Assembly (NCBI GenBank): GCA_964522805.1
Contig: CAZFWP010000001.1
Location: forward strand, 6,693 to 70,692
Source of the DNA: CAZBYL01 sp964522805
GTDB taxonomy: Bacteria > Synergistota > Synergistia > Synergistales > Synergistaceae
Direction: 5' to 3'
DNA: 64,000 nt
Shown: piece after piece, positions 45,035 to 53,880 of the stretch
Layout: every line of letters begins with the position of its first letter
How positions within the stretch are numbered: position 1 is the stretch's first letter
Notes under the pieces: generated by a model
The model's input: only the letters and a program-made list of their open reading frames with translations
Database searches by the model: none
What the model was told of the DNA's origin: nothing
Translations under genes and position numbers: made by a program

Positions 45035-46183
45035 TTATTTCGGTTCGACTTTCTTGTAGAAACTTGTCTTAAGATCGTCTCCGACCTTGAGGATTATACC
45101 TGCTTTGTTAAGCGGGTTATGTGTGGCAGGATCCATTGTCAGTGTAGCGTGGTTAAGCTTCAGGTTCTTTGTTGTTTCGAGAGCCTTCGCGATTGCCGGA
45201 CCTTCAGCCTTACCGGCACGTTTGATGGCGTCTACGAGCCAATATGTTGCGTCATATGCCATTGTTCCGTTTACGAATTCTTTACAGTCATCTTTGTAAA
45301 CTTTCTTATAGCGGGCAAAGATAGGTGCCATGCCTGGGTCTCCGAGGTATGTGTGGTTAATCCAGTATGTGCCCTTCATTGCTGAGCCGGCGATTTCATT
45401 CATGAATTCAGCATAGCCATCGCCGCCGATGATGGTGACTTTAAGTCCGAGTTCCTGAGCCTGTTTGATGGCGAGAGCCATGTCTTTGCCCATGCCCGGG
45501 AGGAAGAGAACGTCAGCGCCGGAATCTTTAACTTTTGTAAGCTGGGCGCGGAAGTCAACGTCTGTTTCACGGAAGCCTTCGTCAGCTACGATCTTGCCGC
45601 CGAGTTTCGTATAGCTCTTTGTGAAGAACTCACGAAGTCCCTGTGCATAGTCAGAACCAACGTTGTAAAGGATAGCAGCTTTATGTTTTTTGAGATCTTT
45701 GTACGCTAGGTCAGCTGCGAGTGAACCCTGATAGGGGTCTGTGAAGCAAATGCGGAATGAGTATGGACGTACTTTTCCTTTGTTATCTACTGTTACGAGC
45801 GGGTTAGTTCCTACTGTAGAGATCTGAGGTGTGGTGCCCTTAGCGACGATAGGGGCTGTGGCAATATTGATACCGCTTGAGTTTGCTCCGATAATAGCGC
45901 AGACTTTGTCGCTTTCAATCATACGGCGCACGGCGTTGACTGCGTCTTCGTTACGGGTCTTTGTATCATAGGGGATAAGTTCGATTTTGCGGCCGAGGAC
46001 TCCGCCCTTTGCGTTAAGGTCAGCAACTACCATTTTAGCCATATTTACTTCGGTAATTCCATACTGTGCATAGTCTCCTGTAAGAGCTGCCAAGTATCCT
46101 ATTTTGATGGGTTCTGCCGCAAATGCGGCTGATGCTGCGCAAATTACAAAAATAACTGCCAAGACTGCTAGTATCTTCTTCAA
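45035..46183 (-). CDS. livK: Branched-chain amino acid binding protein (periplasmic, operon 2)
   Basis: A 382-residue exported protein: signal peptide ~1-22 (AAFAAE), then a Peripla_BP_6 fold starting PIKIGYLAALTGDYAQYG. It feeds the operon 2 LivHMGF complex. The start is TTG at 46183 with GGAGGTG seven bases upstream. It is distinct enough from the operon 1 protein that the two may favour different amino acids; that cannot be read from sequence. Confidence 0.92.
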   Translation of the reverse strand: MKKILAVLAVIFVICAASAAFAAEPIKIGYLAALTGDYAQYGITEVNMAKMVVADLNAKGGVLGRKIELIPYDTKTRNEDAVNAVRRMIESDKVCAIIGANSSGINIATAPIVAKGTTPQISTVGTNPLVTVDNKGKVRPYSFRICFTDPYQGSLAADLAYKDLKKHKAAILYNVGSDYAQGLREFFTKSYTKLGGKIVADEGFRETDVDFRAQLTKVKDSGADVLFLPGMGKDMALAIKQAQELGLKVTIIGGDGYAEFMNEIAGSAMKGTYWINHTYLGDPGMAPIFARYKKVYKDDCKEFVNGTMAYDATYWLVDAIKRAGKAEGPAIAKALETTKNLKLNHATLTMDPATHNPLNKAGIILKVGDDLKTSFYKKVEPK

Positions 46184-46435
46184 TAGATTGCACCTCCAAT
46201 AATGTTGTGGAAAATTTCGGTTCTGAACTTTTGCCGAGCGATTCCAAAACTTACTGCTTGTGCCTCACCTCCTCCGCTGCGTATACAAAATTGCGACTTC
46301 CCTAAATTTATGGGCAATTCTGTTTACATTCTTTATTCTATTATCCATTTCATCATCTGTAAAGAAAAAAATTGATTTTCCATAATTATTCACGTAAATT
46401 TCTGAATTGTAGCTTTTAATCAGTTCAATTTTAGC
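46184..46435. other. Leader region of liv operon 2
   Basis: A ~250-base gap upstream of the TTG start at 46183. It carries an extra strong ribosome-site-like GGAGGAGGTGAGG (minus strand, ~46262-46275) not followed by a convincing gene. I find no clear promoter or riboswitch. Confidence 0.4.
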
Positions 46436-46477
46436 AAAAAAAAGAAGCGTGCAAACACATTCGTGTCGCACACTTCT
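46436..46477 (-). terminator. Terminator of the hrcA-grpE-dnaK-dnaJ operon
   Basis: On the minus strand AGAAGTGTGC and GCACGCTTCT form a 10-bp stem (one G-T pair), with a small inner CAC/GTG hairpin in the loop, followed by about eight Ts (46443-46436). It lies ~30 bases after the dnaJ stop. Confidence 0.85.
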
Positions 46478-46509
46478 AAAAATATTTATATTCTTATTTA
46501 AGGTTCATT

Positions 46510-47643
46510 TTACTTTGTGAATTTTTCAAAAAAACCTTCTCGTGTCTTCACCTGAACCTTCATTTCTTTTGCCAGTGCCTCAAGAAGCTCACGTTCTTTT
46601 GAAGACGGGCTTTTTATGACGCCCACACGCACCAAAATATTCATATCACCGTGTCCGCCGCCCCTTAAGCGCGGCATTCCGCGTCCTTTGATGCGAAGCT
46701 TGGAACCGGGCTGTGTCCCGGCCGGAATATCTAAAGTTTCTGAACCGTCGAAGGTTTCTATTTTAACTTCGCACCCCAGAGCGGCCTGAGGATAGGCAAT
46801 GTCAACAGAGGTGTTCAGGTCGTCGCCCTTACGCTGAAAACGCCTGTCCTGCCTGACTTCGATAAGGATGAAGAGATCCCCCGTAGGGCCCCCGTTGAGT
46901 CCGGCCTCACCCTGGCTGGAAACTCTGAGCCTAATTCCCGTATCAACCCCAGCAGGTATTTTGACTTCCACAGAGTGCTGTTTACGGATGCGTCCCTGCC
47001 CTTTACACTCGCGGCACGGAGTGGAGATTATCTTCCCCTTGCCTTTACAGTTGGGACAAGACGCCATCTGAGACATCTGTCCAAATGGTGTATTTATAAC
47101 CTGCTGAACCTGCCCGCGTCCGCCGCAGGTAGGGCAGGTCTCAACCTTTGAACCTGGCTCAGCGCCGTTACCTCCGCAGTGAGGACATGTTTCTAAACGT
47201 GGAATTTCTATTTTCTTGCTTACGCCGCGAAAGGCATCCTCGAGTGAGATTTGCATGGTGTACTCAAGGTCGCTGCCTCTTTTGGGGCCGTTGGGATTTG
47301 ACGAACGCCGGCTTCCGCCGAAGCCTCCCCCGAAAAGGTCACCGAAGAGGTCTCCAATATCTGCACCGCCAAAACCGCCGAAGCCACCAAAGTCACCACC
47401 GCCCGGAGGCATATCTCCAACATATCCGAACTGGTCGTATTGCGCACGTTTTTGCGGATCACTAAGTACCTCGTTGGCCTCATTGATCTCTTTGTATTTT
47501 GCTTCAGCCTCCGCATCACCCGGATTCGCATCCGGGTGATACTTCCTTGTAAGCTTGCGGTAGGCTTTTTTGATTTCATCAGCCGAGGCCCCCCGCCCAA
47601 CACCCAATATGTCGTAATAATCTTTTTTTCCGGGAGCAGCCAT
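46510..47643 (-). CDS. dnaJ: Chaperone DnaJ
   Basis: A 377-residue type I DnaJ: J-domain with HPD (KYHPDANPG), a Gly/Phe-rich linker (~75-115), four CxxCxGxG zinc motifs (~150-210) and the C-terminal substrate domain. It delivers substrates to DnaK and stimulates its ATPase. It lies 16 bases after dnaK. Confidence 0.97.
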   Translation of the reverse strand: MAAPGKKDYYDILGVGRGASADEIKKAYRKLTRKYHPDANPGDAEAEAKYKEINEANEVLSDPQKRAQYDQFGYVGDMPPGGGDFGGFGGFGGADIGDLFGDLFGGGFGGSRRSSNPNGPKRGSDLEYTMQISLEDAFRGVSKKIEIPRLETCPHCGGNGAEPGSKVETCPTCGGRGQVQQVINTPFGQMSQMASCPNCKGKGKIISTPCRECKGQGRIRKQHSVEVKIPAGVDTGIRLRVSSQGEAGLNGGPTGDLFILIEVRQDRRFQRKGDDLNTSVDIAYPQAALGCEVKIETFDGSETLDIPAGTQPGSKLRIKGRGMPRLRGGGHGDMNILVRVGVIKSPSSKERELLEALAKEMKVQVKTREGFFEKFTK

Positions 47644-47659
47644 CAGCGCTTCACCTCAA

Positions 47660-49486
47660 TTACTTGTTGTCTTCTTCGTGGAATTCCGCATCCACCGTGT
47701 TTGAATCTCCCGCGTCCTGCTGCGGAGCTTCTCCGCCCTGCGCCTGCTGCGCAGCTTGAGCTTTGGCATAAGCCTTTTGCGCAATTGGGTGCATGGAGGT
47801 CATCAGGGCTTCAATTGCGTCCTTAATGGCCTTGGGGTCTTCTCCTGTGAGCAGATCACGGAGCGCCTTGATCTTCTCTTCCACCGCGGCCTTTTCTTCC
47901 GCAGTGGCTTCGTCACCGAGATCTTTCAGTGATTTTTCCGCATTGTATGCCGCACTGTCACCTTCGTTGCGGGCATCAATCAATTCCTTTTTCTTCTTGT
48001 CTTCGCCTTCGTTTATTTCTGCGTCACGGCGCATTTTTTCAATTTCTTCATCGGAAAGGCGTGAAGACTGTATGGTTATGTTCTGTACTTTGCCTGTAGC
48101 CTTATCCTTCGCAGTAACGTTGACAATGCCGTTGGCGTCGATGTCAAATGTTACCTCTATCTGAGGAATACCTCTCGGTGCCGGCGCGATACCGTCGAGG
48201 AAGAAGCGTCCAAGAGAAACGTTGTCTCCCGCCATCGCGCGTTCACCCTGAAGCACGTGAATCTCCACCTGGGGCTGGTTATCGGCAGCGGTTGTGAATA
48301 CCTGGCTCTTTGAGACAGGTATTGCGCTGTTCTTCTCGATAATCTTCGTAAATACCCCTCCGAGTGTCTCAAGCCCCAAAGAAAGCGGGGTTACATCGAC
48401 AAGAACTATTCCTTTGTGTTCGCCTGAAAGGATAGCGCCCTGTATTGCCGCTCCAACGGCGACGCATTCATCGGGGTTGATGCCTTTTGTAGGCTCTTTG
48501 CCGAGAAGTTCTTTTACTTTGCGCTGAACCATCGGCATACGGGTTGAACCGCCGACAAGGAGGATCTTGTCTATTTCTGCTGTCTGGAGCCCCGCATCTT
48601 TAAGCGCAGTGCGTACGGGCTGAACAGTTCTGTCGAGAAGGTCTCTTGTAAGCTCTTCAAACTTCGCTCTGGTCAGTGTCATTTCAAGGTGCTTAGGACC
48701 GTTCTGGTCTGCGGTGATAAAGGGGAGCGAGATTGAGGTCTCCGCCATTGAGGAGAGTTCGACTTTCGCCTTCTCCGCAGCTTCGCGCAGTCTCTGTGCG
48801 GCCATTTTATCCTTACGCAGGTCAACGCCGTCGCTCTTTTTAAACTCTTCCGCCATCCAGTTCATAACCGCAGCATCCCAGTCGTCACCGCCAAGCCTGT
48901 TGTCGCCTGAGGTGGAAAGGACTTCGAATACACCGTCTCCCACGTCAAGAATGGAAACGTCAAACGTACCGCCGCCAAGGTCGAAAACCATGATCTTGTG
49001 GTCGCCATCTTTGTTAGCTCCGTAGGCGAGACATGCCGCCGTAGGCTCGTTGATTACACGGAGAACTTCAAGACCTGCGATTGTGCCGGCATCTTTTGTC
49101 GCCTGACGCTGGGCGTCGGTGAAGTATGCAGGGCAGGTGATAACAGCTTTAGTTACTGTACTTCCGAGATACTCTTCCGCGTCTCTCTTGAGCTTCTGGA
49201 GGATCATTGAAGAAATCTGCTGCGGCGAGTACTGCTGGTCATCTATTTTGACCTTATAGTCGCTGCCCATCTCACGTTTTATCGAGATTATTGTGCGTTC
49301 GGGGTTGACAATCGCCTGGCGTTTTGCAAGCTGCCCCACAAGTCTCTCATTGTCTTTGGTAAACGCGACTACTGAAGGTGTGGTTCTGGCTCCTTCCGGG
49401 TTGGGGATAACAGTGACGTTGTCCCCTTCTTTCACTGCCACGCAGCTATTGGTGGTACCAAGGTCGATTCCGATAATTTTTTCCAT
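47660..49486 (-). CDS. dnaK: Chaperone DnaK (Hsp70)
   Basis: A 608-residue Hsp70 with IGIDLGTTNSCVAV at the N-terminus, VFDLGGGTFDVSIL, the GGSTRMPMVQ motif, the VTPLSLGLETLGG linker region and a substrate-binding C-terminus. Slightly shorter than E. coli DnaK and without the 24-residue insert typical of Gram-negative DnaK. AGGATGGG precedes the ATG. Confidence 0.98.
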   Translation of the reverse strand: MEKIIGIDLGTTNSCVAVKEGDNVTVIPNPEGARTTPSVVAFTKDNERLVGQLAKRQAIVNPERTIISIKREMGSDYKVKIDDQQYSPQQISSMILQKLKRDAEEYLGSTVTKAVITCPAYFTDAQRQATKDAGTIAGLEVLRVINEPTAACLAYGANKDGDHKIMVFDLGGGTFDVSILDVGDGVFEVLSTSGDNRLGGDDWDAAVMNWMAEEFKKSDGVDLRKDKMAAQRLREAAEKAKVELSSMAETSISLPFITADQNGPKHLEMTLTRAKFEELTRDLLDRTVQPVRTALKDAGLQTAEIDKILLVGGSTRMPMVQRKVKELLGKEPTKGINPDECVAVGAAIQGAILSGEHKGIVLVDVTPLSLGLETLGGVFTKIIEKNSAIPVSKSQVFTTAADNQPQVEIHVLQGERAMAGDNVSLGRFFLDGIAPAPRGIPQIEVTFDIDANGIVNVTAKDKATGKVQNITIQSSRLSDEEIEKMRRDAEINEGEDKKKKELIDARNEGDSAAYNAEKSLKDLGDEATAEEKAAVEEKIKALRDLLTGEDPKAIKDAIEALMTSMHPIAQKAYAKAQAAQQAQGGEAPQQDAGDSNTVDAEFHEEDNK

Positions 49487-49574
49487 TTATATCCCATCCT
49501 TTTATGTATAAGTATTGTTTCCCTGTTTCACTGAATTTATGCACAAAGCGCGGCAAAACGCTTTTGTGTCACTA

Positions 49575-50159
49575 TTATTTGATATATTTACCCACTCTTA
49601 CCTGAGGAGCGCGTATCACTCTGCCTGCAAGTTTGTAGCCCTTACGCAAAGCACCGATTATGTGACCGTCTTTTGACTCGTCTTCAATCGGCTCCATAGA
49701 TACCGCCTCATGGAGAGCCGGATCAAAGGCACCGTCGGTCGGTATTGGTTCAAGCCCTAAGCTGCACATCGCTTCAAGAAACTGCTTAACAATCATCATT
49801 ATTCCTTTATAGACGCTGCTCTCTCTGTCTTCCACCGCACCACAGACTCTTTCAAGGTTTTCGTAGACAGGCAGAAGGACTTCGATTGATTTCTCTGCAG
49901 CGAGCTTTCTGTCACGCTCCCTGTCGCGTTCCACCCTGGTTCTGAGGTTATAGTAGTCAGCGCGGGCTCTCGCAGCTTCTTCAGTCAGAGACTTAATTTC
50001 TGTCTTGGCTTTTTCAATTTCGGACATAAGCGCATCTCTTTCAGCACAGACAGCTTCGTATTGCTCTTTTCCCGCCGACGCGGCTATGGTTGCTTCGCAA
50101 TCCTGCTCAGGCTGAGTTTGTAAATTTTCTTCCATGTTTTTTTTCCCTTTATTAAACAT
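49575..50159 (-). CDS. grpE: Nucleotide exchange factor GrpE
   Basis: A 194-residue GrpE: an acidic N-terminus, a long coiled-coil dimer helix (~40-95), and a C-terminal beta domain ending KGYKLAGRVIRAPQVRVGKY. It releases ADP from DnaK. The ATG at 50159 directly abuts the hrcA stop with GGAGGG ten bases upstream; an ATG eight codons later with AAGGGA is an alternative. Confidence 0.95.
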   Translation of the reverse strand: MFNKGKKNMEENLQTQPEQDCEATIAASAGKEQYEAVCAERDALMSEIEKAKTEIKSLTEEAARARADYYNLRTRVERDRERDRKLAAEKSIEVLLPVYENLERVCGAVEDRESSVYKGIMMIVKQFLEAMCSLGLEPIPTDGAFDPALHEAVSMEPIEDESKDGHIIGALRKGYKLAGRVIRAPQVRVGKYIK

Positions 50160-51179
50160 TTATTCTTTGCCCTCCAGTTCAGACTCCGGTTCCAAAGTCT
50201 GAAGTACTCTGTCTATTGTCGAAATTACTTTTTCGTAATCCATGCGGTCGGGACCGATAACCCCGATCACTGCTTTTTGTCCGTTTGTAACAGTGGAAGC
50301 AGCTACAAGAGCTGATTTTTTCATCGCAGGAGAATCGTTTTCATCTCCGATGACAATATTCATCCCTTCGTTGGTGCACCTATTTACCAAATCAATCATG
50401 CTCTCTTCCTGCTCCAGGAATGAGTAGAGCGTCTGTATTCTGCTTAAGTCCTGAAAATCAGGAAGATTCATCATATGGCTCATCGAACCGGTAAAAACTT
50501 TTACTGCCGGCACAGCCATGACGTTCTCCAGTTCTCTTAACGCCCCTTCGCAGGCGGACTGATATTCCCGCAGCTCACTGGCAAGGTAAGAGCGCAAAGA
50601 GGTTTTTAATTCCGTCCAAGTGCAGCCCGAAAAAAGATTAACCTTACGCGAAAGTTCATCAAGATAATCCTGAGACATATCCCACGGAACGGGGATAATT
50701 TTTTGATGAACAAGCCCTCCCTGAAGGATTACCAGGAGTAAGACGTTTCTCTCGCCGATTCGGACAAAATCAACTCTCTGAAACTTAACCGTATCTAAGG
50801 GAGTCAAAGCAGCTACCCCAACATAGTTTGAAACACTGCTTAAAATATCTGACGCCGACTCTAAAGCTCCTTCAATTCCACGCTGGTGTTCGCATAAATT
50901 TTTCAGCCAGTCGTTGGAGTGCTTTCTGTAATCAATCCTTTGAAGAACAGAGTCTACATATAGCCGATAACCCTGGGTGGTGGGGACTCTTCCAGAAGAG
51001 GTATGAGTCTGTTTGAGAAAACCCATCTCCTCAAGATCGGACATCTCGTTTCTTATCGTAGCGGAACTGTGCCCCGTGAGGTATCTGCGTGAGACCGTTC
51101 TGGAGCCGACGCTTTCTCCGCTTCTAATATATTCATAGACTACGGATAGGACAACTTCCAACTGTCTTTCTGTAAGCAT
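50160..51179 (-). CDS. hrcA: Heat-inducible transcription repressor HrcA
   Basis: A 339-residue HrcA with an N-terminal winged helix (LTERQLEVVLSVVYEYIRSGESVGSRTVSRRY) and a GAF-like C-terminal domain. It binds CIRCE and represses the heat-shock operon, and depends on chaperones for folding. It heads the operon, with a perfect CIRCE 20 bases upstream. Confidence 0.96.
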   Translation of the reverse strand: MLTERQLEVVLSVVYEYIRSGESVGSRTVSRRYLTGHSSATIRNEMSDLEEMGFLKQTHTSSGRVPTTQGYRLYVDSVLQRIDYRKHSNDWLKNLCEHQRGIEGALESASDILSSVSNYVGVAALTPLDTVKFQRVDFVRIGERNVLLLVILQGGLVHQKIIPVPWDMSQDYLDELSRKVNLFSGCTWTELKTSLRSYLASELREYQSACEGALRELENVMAVPAVKVFTGSMSHMMNLPDFQDLSRIQTLYSFLEQEESMIDLVNRCTNEGMNIVIGDENDSPAMKKSALVAASTVTNGQKAVIGVIGPDRMDYEKVISTIDRVLQTLEPESELEGKE

Positions 51180-51197
51180 CTCACGCCTCCCGTCTTG

Positions 51198-51224
51198 TTA
51201 GCACTCTATCAATACGAGTGCTAA
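51198..51224 (-). promoter_or_regulatory. CIRCE operator
   Basis: TTAGCACTC (51198-51206), nine bases, GAGTGCTAA (51216-51224): an exact match to the CIRCE consensus, located between the promoter and hrcA. Confidence 0.97.
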
Positions 51225-51242
51225 TTCATTTTCAACGGGATA

Positions 51243-51271
51243 AGAATAACAGCCCTCTCTGCAAATGTCAA
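51243..51271 (-). promoter_or_regulatory. Promoter of the hrcA operon
   Basis: On the minus strand a perfect TTGACA (51266-51271), a 17-base spacer and TATTCT (51243-51248). CIRCE starts ~20 bases downstream, where HrcA would block initiation. Confidence 0.7.
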
Positions 51272-51350
51272 GACAGGTCAGAGAATCTATCTAGTCAATT
51301 TTACGTATTAAAAAACACAGAATAACTACAGGCAAAATATCACAATAAGG

Positions 51351-51356
51351 TATAAT
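51351..51356 (+). promoter_or_regulatory. Possible -10 element for the histidine phosphatase / fol operon
   Basis: A perfect TATAAT on the plus strand ~150 bases upstream of the phosphatase start. The -35 at 17 bases is poor, so this is tentative. Confidence 0.35.
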
Positions 51357-51508
51357 CATTCCGTTTAATATCACTTGGGCAGGCATGGCTTGTATCTTTT
51401 TTATCCACGCTAGTGCAGAATACCGCGCCTCATGGACGATAACGGACCAAACGGCGTTTCCCGCTGATTGCGAACTAAAATCTTCTAATTGTATAAGGAG
51501 TCTCGAGA

Positions 51509-52156
51509 ATGGAAACTAAAAAAACAACTATTTACCTCATTCGCCACGGTGAGTGCGCAGGGAACAAAGAAAACAGAATTCGCGGTCACATGGATTTCCC
51601 GCTCAACGAAAATGGTATCGCACAAGCGGAAGCTCTCGCAAAAGCACTTAAAGACAAGGGAATAAATCACATTTATTCAAGCCCGCTTTCCCGCGCCGCA
51701 AAGACAGCGGAGATAATCAGCCAAACTGTCGGCGCCGATTATGAAACAGACGAAGGCTTTAATAACGTCTGCATCGGCGTATGGGAAAACCGCATAAAAT
51801 CAGAGCTGGCGGCTGAAGTACCCGAAATGTGGGAAACATGGCTTAACAGGCCTGAAGATTTAGTTATTGAAGGCGGAGAAACTCTAGACAAAGTCAGAGA
51901 ACGTTCTGTGGCTTCTTTAAACCGTGTTATTGCCGAACACGAGGGAGAAACAGTTGCGATAGTCGGACACAGAGGCGTTTTAAAGCCCTTGATCGCAGGA
52001 GCTCTTGATGTTGCCAAACCATGCTACTGGAAATTTCATTTTGATACAGCGTCGTACAGTGTGCTGACTCATGATTCAGTTCGCGGCTTTTGCCTGATGA
52101 GCCTTAATTACACCGAGCATCTTAATGAAATGAACATCATTCAGGAATTTGACTAA
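51509..52156 (+). CDS. Histidine phosphatase family protein
   Basis: A 215-residue phosphoglycerate-mutase-like protein with the RHGE catalytic motif (LIRHGECAGN, ~12-21), YSSPLSRAAKTAEII and the second catalytic His in VGHRGVLK. The family removes phosphate from many substrates, including the alpha-ribazole phosphate step of cobalamin synthesis (CobC). Its start has AAGGAG eight bases upstream. It ends 13 bases before folP, so it may be co-transcribed with the folate genes and act on a pterin or unrelated phosphate. Confidence 0.85.
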   Translation: METKKTTIYLIRHGECAGNKENRIRGHMDFPLNENGIAQAEALAKALKDKGINHIYSSPLSRAAKTAEIISQTVGADYETDEGFNNVCIGVWENRIKSELAAEVPEMWETWLNRPEDLVIEGGETLDKVRERSVASLNRVIAEHEGETVAIVGHRGVLKPLIAGALDVAKPCYWKFHFDTASYSVLTHDSVRGFCLMSLNYTEHLNEMNIIQEFD

Positions 52157-52169
52157 ACGGAGGATAAAG

Positions 52170-53399
52170 ATGTCCTTGTTCAATATAAATTTTTTAAGCG
52201 GCGAAAAGCTCGCGGAAGCGTTGAAGATGGTCGGCGCCGATATGAGGTCGCTGCCTTTTTTTGATAATCGCCGTGAGGTCAAAGCTCTCTATATAAGTAA
52301 CGCTGATATTCGCGCCGCCAACGTCATTAAGCAGGAGATGCTCGCGCGCGGCGGCGATGCGGCCGTCAGCCGCTTTGCCGTGGACTGCCGCGCAGAAAAG
52401 AGCGATATCATTCTTTTCGGCACAAAAAAGCAGCTGGCTTTTCTCGCCGACAAAATAGAAGCAATGTCGTGGTGGAATTTTCCCCAGATAGCCTCCGAAA
52501 TTCGCCAAGCGTTAAACGGCATGGCTTCTGGAAAGTATTCCATTAAACTGCCTTGCGGAGCAGAGATCGAATTCGGCAGGAGGACCATGGTTATGGGAAT
52601 AATCAACCTCACTGACGATTCTTTTTATTCCACCAGCAGAACAGGTTCCGATTCACGGGCCACGGTCGAGAGAGCAGTGAAATTCGCAGCAGAGGGAGCG
52701 GATATCCTTGATTTGGGCGCGGAATCAACCCGCCCAGGTTCGTCACGTGTTCCCGAAGAGGAAGAAATCTCCCGAATAGCGGACGCGGTTAAAAATATCA
52801 GAAAGACACTGCCCCAAATTCCTTTGTCCATAGACACAACGAGGGCTTCAGTAGCAAGGGCAGCCTTGGACGCCGGAGCAGATATCATCAATGATATTTC
52901 CGGACTGACGTATGAACCTGAGGTGGCGCGTGCAGCAGCTGATTACGGAGCGATGCTGGTTTTGATGCATATGAGAGGCACACCGGAAACAATGCAGTCC
53001 ATGTGCGATTATGAGAACAGCAACATCCTTCAGAGCATTACTGATTTTTTTGACAAGGGAATAGAAACGGCGGCATCAAATGGGCTGGAAAGAGCTAAAA
53101 TAATACTCGACCCGGGGCTGGGATTTGCAAAAAATTACAACCAAAATCTTTTTTTAATGCAGAACTTACGCGCCTTTGATACCTTCGGTCTGCCGATTTT
53201 AATCGGAGCCTCGCGCAAGGGCACAGTGGGAAAAGCCACGGGAGCAGACAAGGCGGAAGACAGGCTTGAGGGTACTCTCGCAATAACTTCCCTCTGCGCT
53301 TGGCACGATATTGATATAGTGAGAGTGCATGATGTCAAGGAGAATAAAAAAACAGTGATGATGATAGAGGCGATAAAAAATGCCGGAATTTTCGGGTAA
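52170..53399 (+). CDS. folP: Dihydropteroate synthase with N-terminal extension
   Basis: A 409-residue protein; standard FolP is ~270-290. Residues ~140-405 are the TIM-barrel synthase, with GIINLTDDSFYSTSR, GAESTRPGSS, SIDTTR, NDISG and LIGASRKGT motifs. It joins para-aminobenzoate to the pterin pyrophosphate. The first ~130 residues are an extra alpha/beta region of unknown role, seen in FolP of some anaerobes. The ATG at 52170 has GGAGG six bases upstream and is preferred to the frame-open start at 52149. It overlaps folK by 20 bases. Confidence 0.93.
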   Translation: MSLFNINFLSGEKLAEALKMVGADMRSLPFFDNRREVKALYISNADIRAANVIKQEMLARGGDAAVSRFAVDCRAEKSDIILFGTKKQLAFLADKIEAMSWWNFPQIASEIRQALNGMASGKYSIKLPCGAEIEFGRRTMVMGIINLTDDSFYSTSRTGSDSRATVERAVKFAAEGADILDLGAESTRPGSSRVPEEEEISRIADAVKNIRKTLPQIPLSIDTTRASVARAALDAGADIINDISGLTYEPEVARAAADYGAMLVLMHMRGTPETMQSMCDYENSNILQSITDFFDKGIETAASNGLERAKIILDPGLGFAKNYNQNLFLMQNLRAFDTFGLPILIGASRKGTVGKATGADKAEDRLEGTLAITSLCAWHDIDIVRVHDVKENKKTVMMIEAIKNAGIFG

Positions 53400-53880
53400 T
53401 ACTGTCGCAATCGCACTTGGTTCAAATATGGGCAACAGGCTCGCTCACCTCCAGCAGGCCATTAACGCCATCAAACTTTGCGGTTTTCAAATAACCGCAC
53501 TTAGCAGCGTGTGGGAGACGGCCCCATGGGGAGACACAGACCAGCCGCGCTTTCTTAATATGTGCCTGACAGCAGATACGGAGATGAGCGGTGCTGACGC
53601 CTTGGACAGGGTTAAGAAAATCGAAAAAGACTTGGGAAGGACAGTGTCGCGCCATTGGGGGCCTCGGGAGATAGATATAGATATCATTATTTTCGGCGAG
53701 GAGATTATCCGGACTGAAAAACTGACAGTACCCCACCCTATGATGCAGGATAGAGCCTTCGTATTGCGCCCTTTGGCCGAGATAGCCCCCGACATGAAGC
53801 ATCCCGTGCTGAACAAAAGTGTCAAAGAGCTTTTCGAGGCCCTGCCGCCGGAAAACATGGTGAGGATTATTAAGCTATGA
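53380..53880 (+). CDS. folK: 2-amino-4-hydroxy-6-hydroxymethyldihydropteridine pyrophosphokinase
   Basis: A 166-residue HPPK with the N-terminal ALGSNMGNRLAHLQQAI, the TAPWG(D)TDQPRFLN stretch and the signature WGPREIDIDIIIFG. It pyrophosphorylates the pterin used by FolP. It overlaps both neighbours (20 bases with folP, 4 with the next gene), indicating coupled translation. Confidence 0.95.
   Translation: MPEFSGNTVAIALGSNMGNRLAHLQQAINAIKLCGFQITALSSVWETAPWGDTDQPRFLNMCLTADTEMSGADALDRVKKIEKDLGRTVSRHWGPREIDIDIIIFGEEIIRTEKLTVPHPMMQDRAFVLRPLAEIAPDMKHPVLNKSVKELFEALPPENMVRIIKL

Noticed and set aside
46035..46247. Open frame behind a strong GGAGGAGG ribosome-site-like motif overlapping the liv operon 2 binding protein
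   Set aside because: It runs out of frame through the signal-peptide region of a clear gene; spacing and codon pattern are poor.
46265..46471. 68-residue open frame upstream of liv operon 2
   Set aside because: Its start lies inside the dnaJ terminator stem, it has no recognisable sequence and no good ribosome site.
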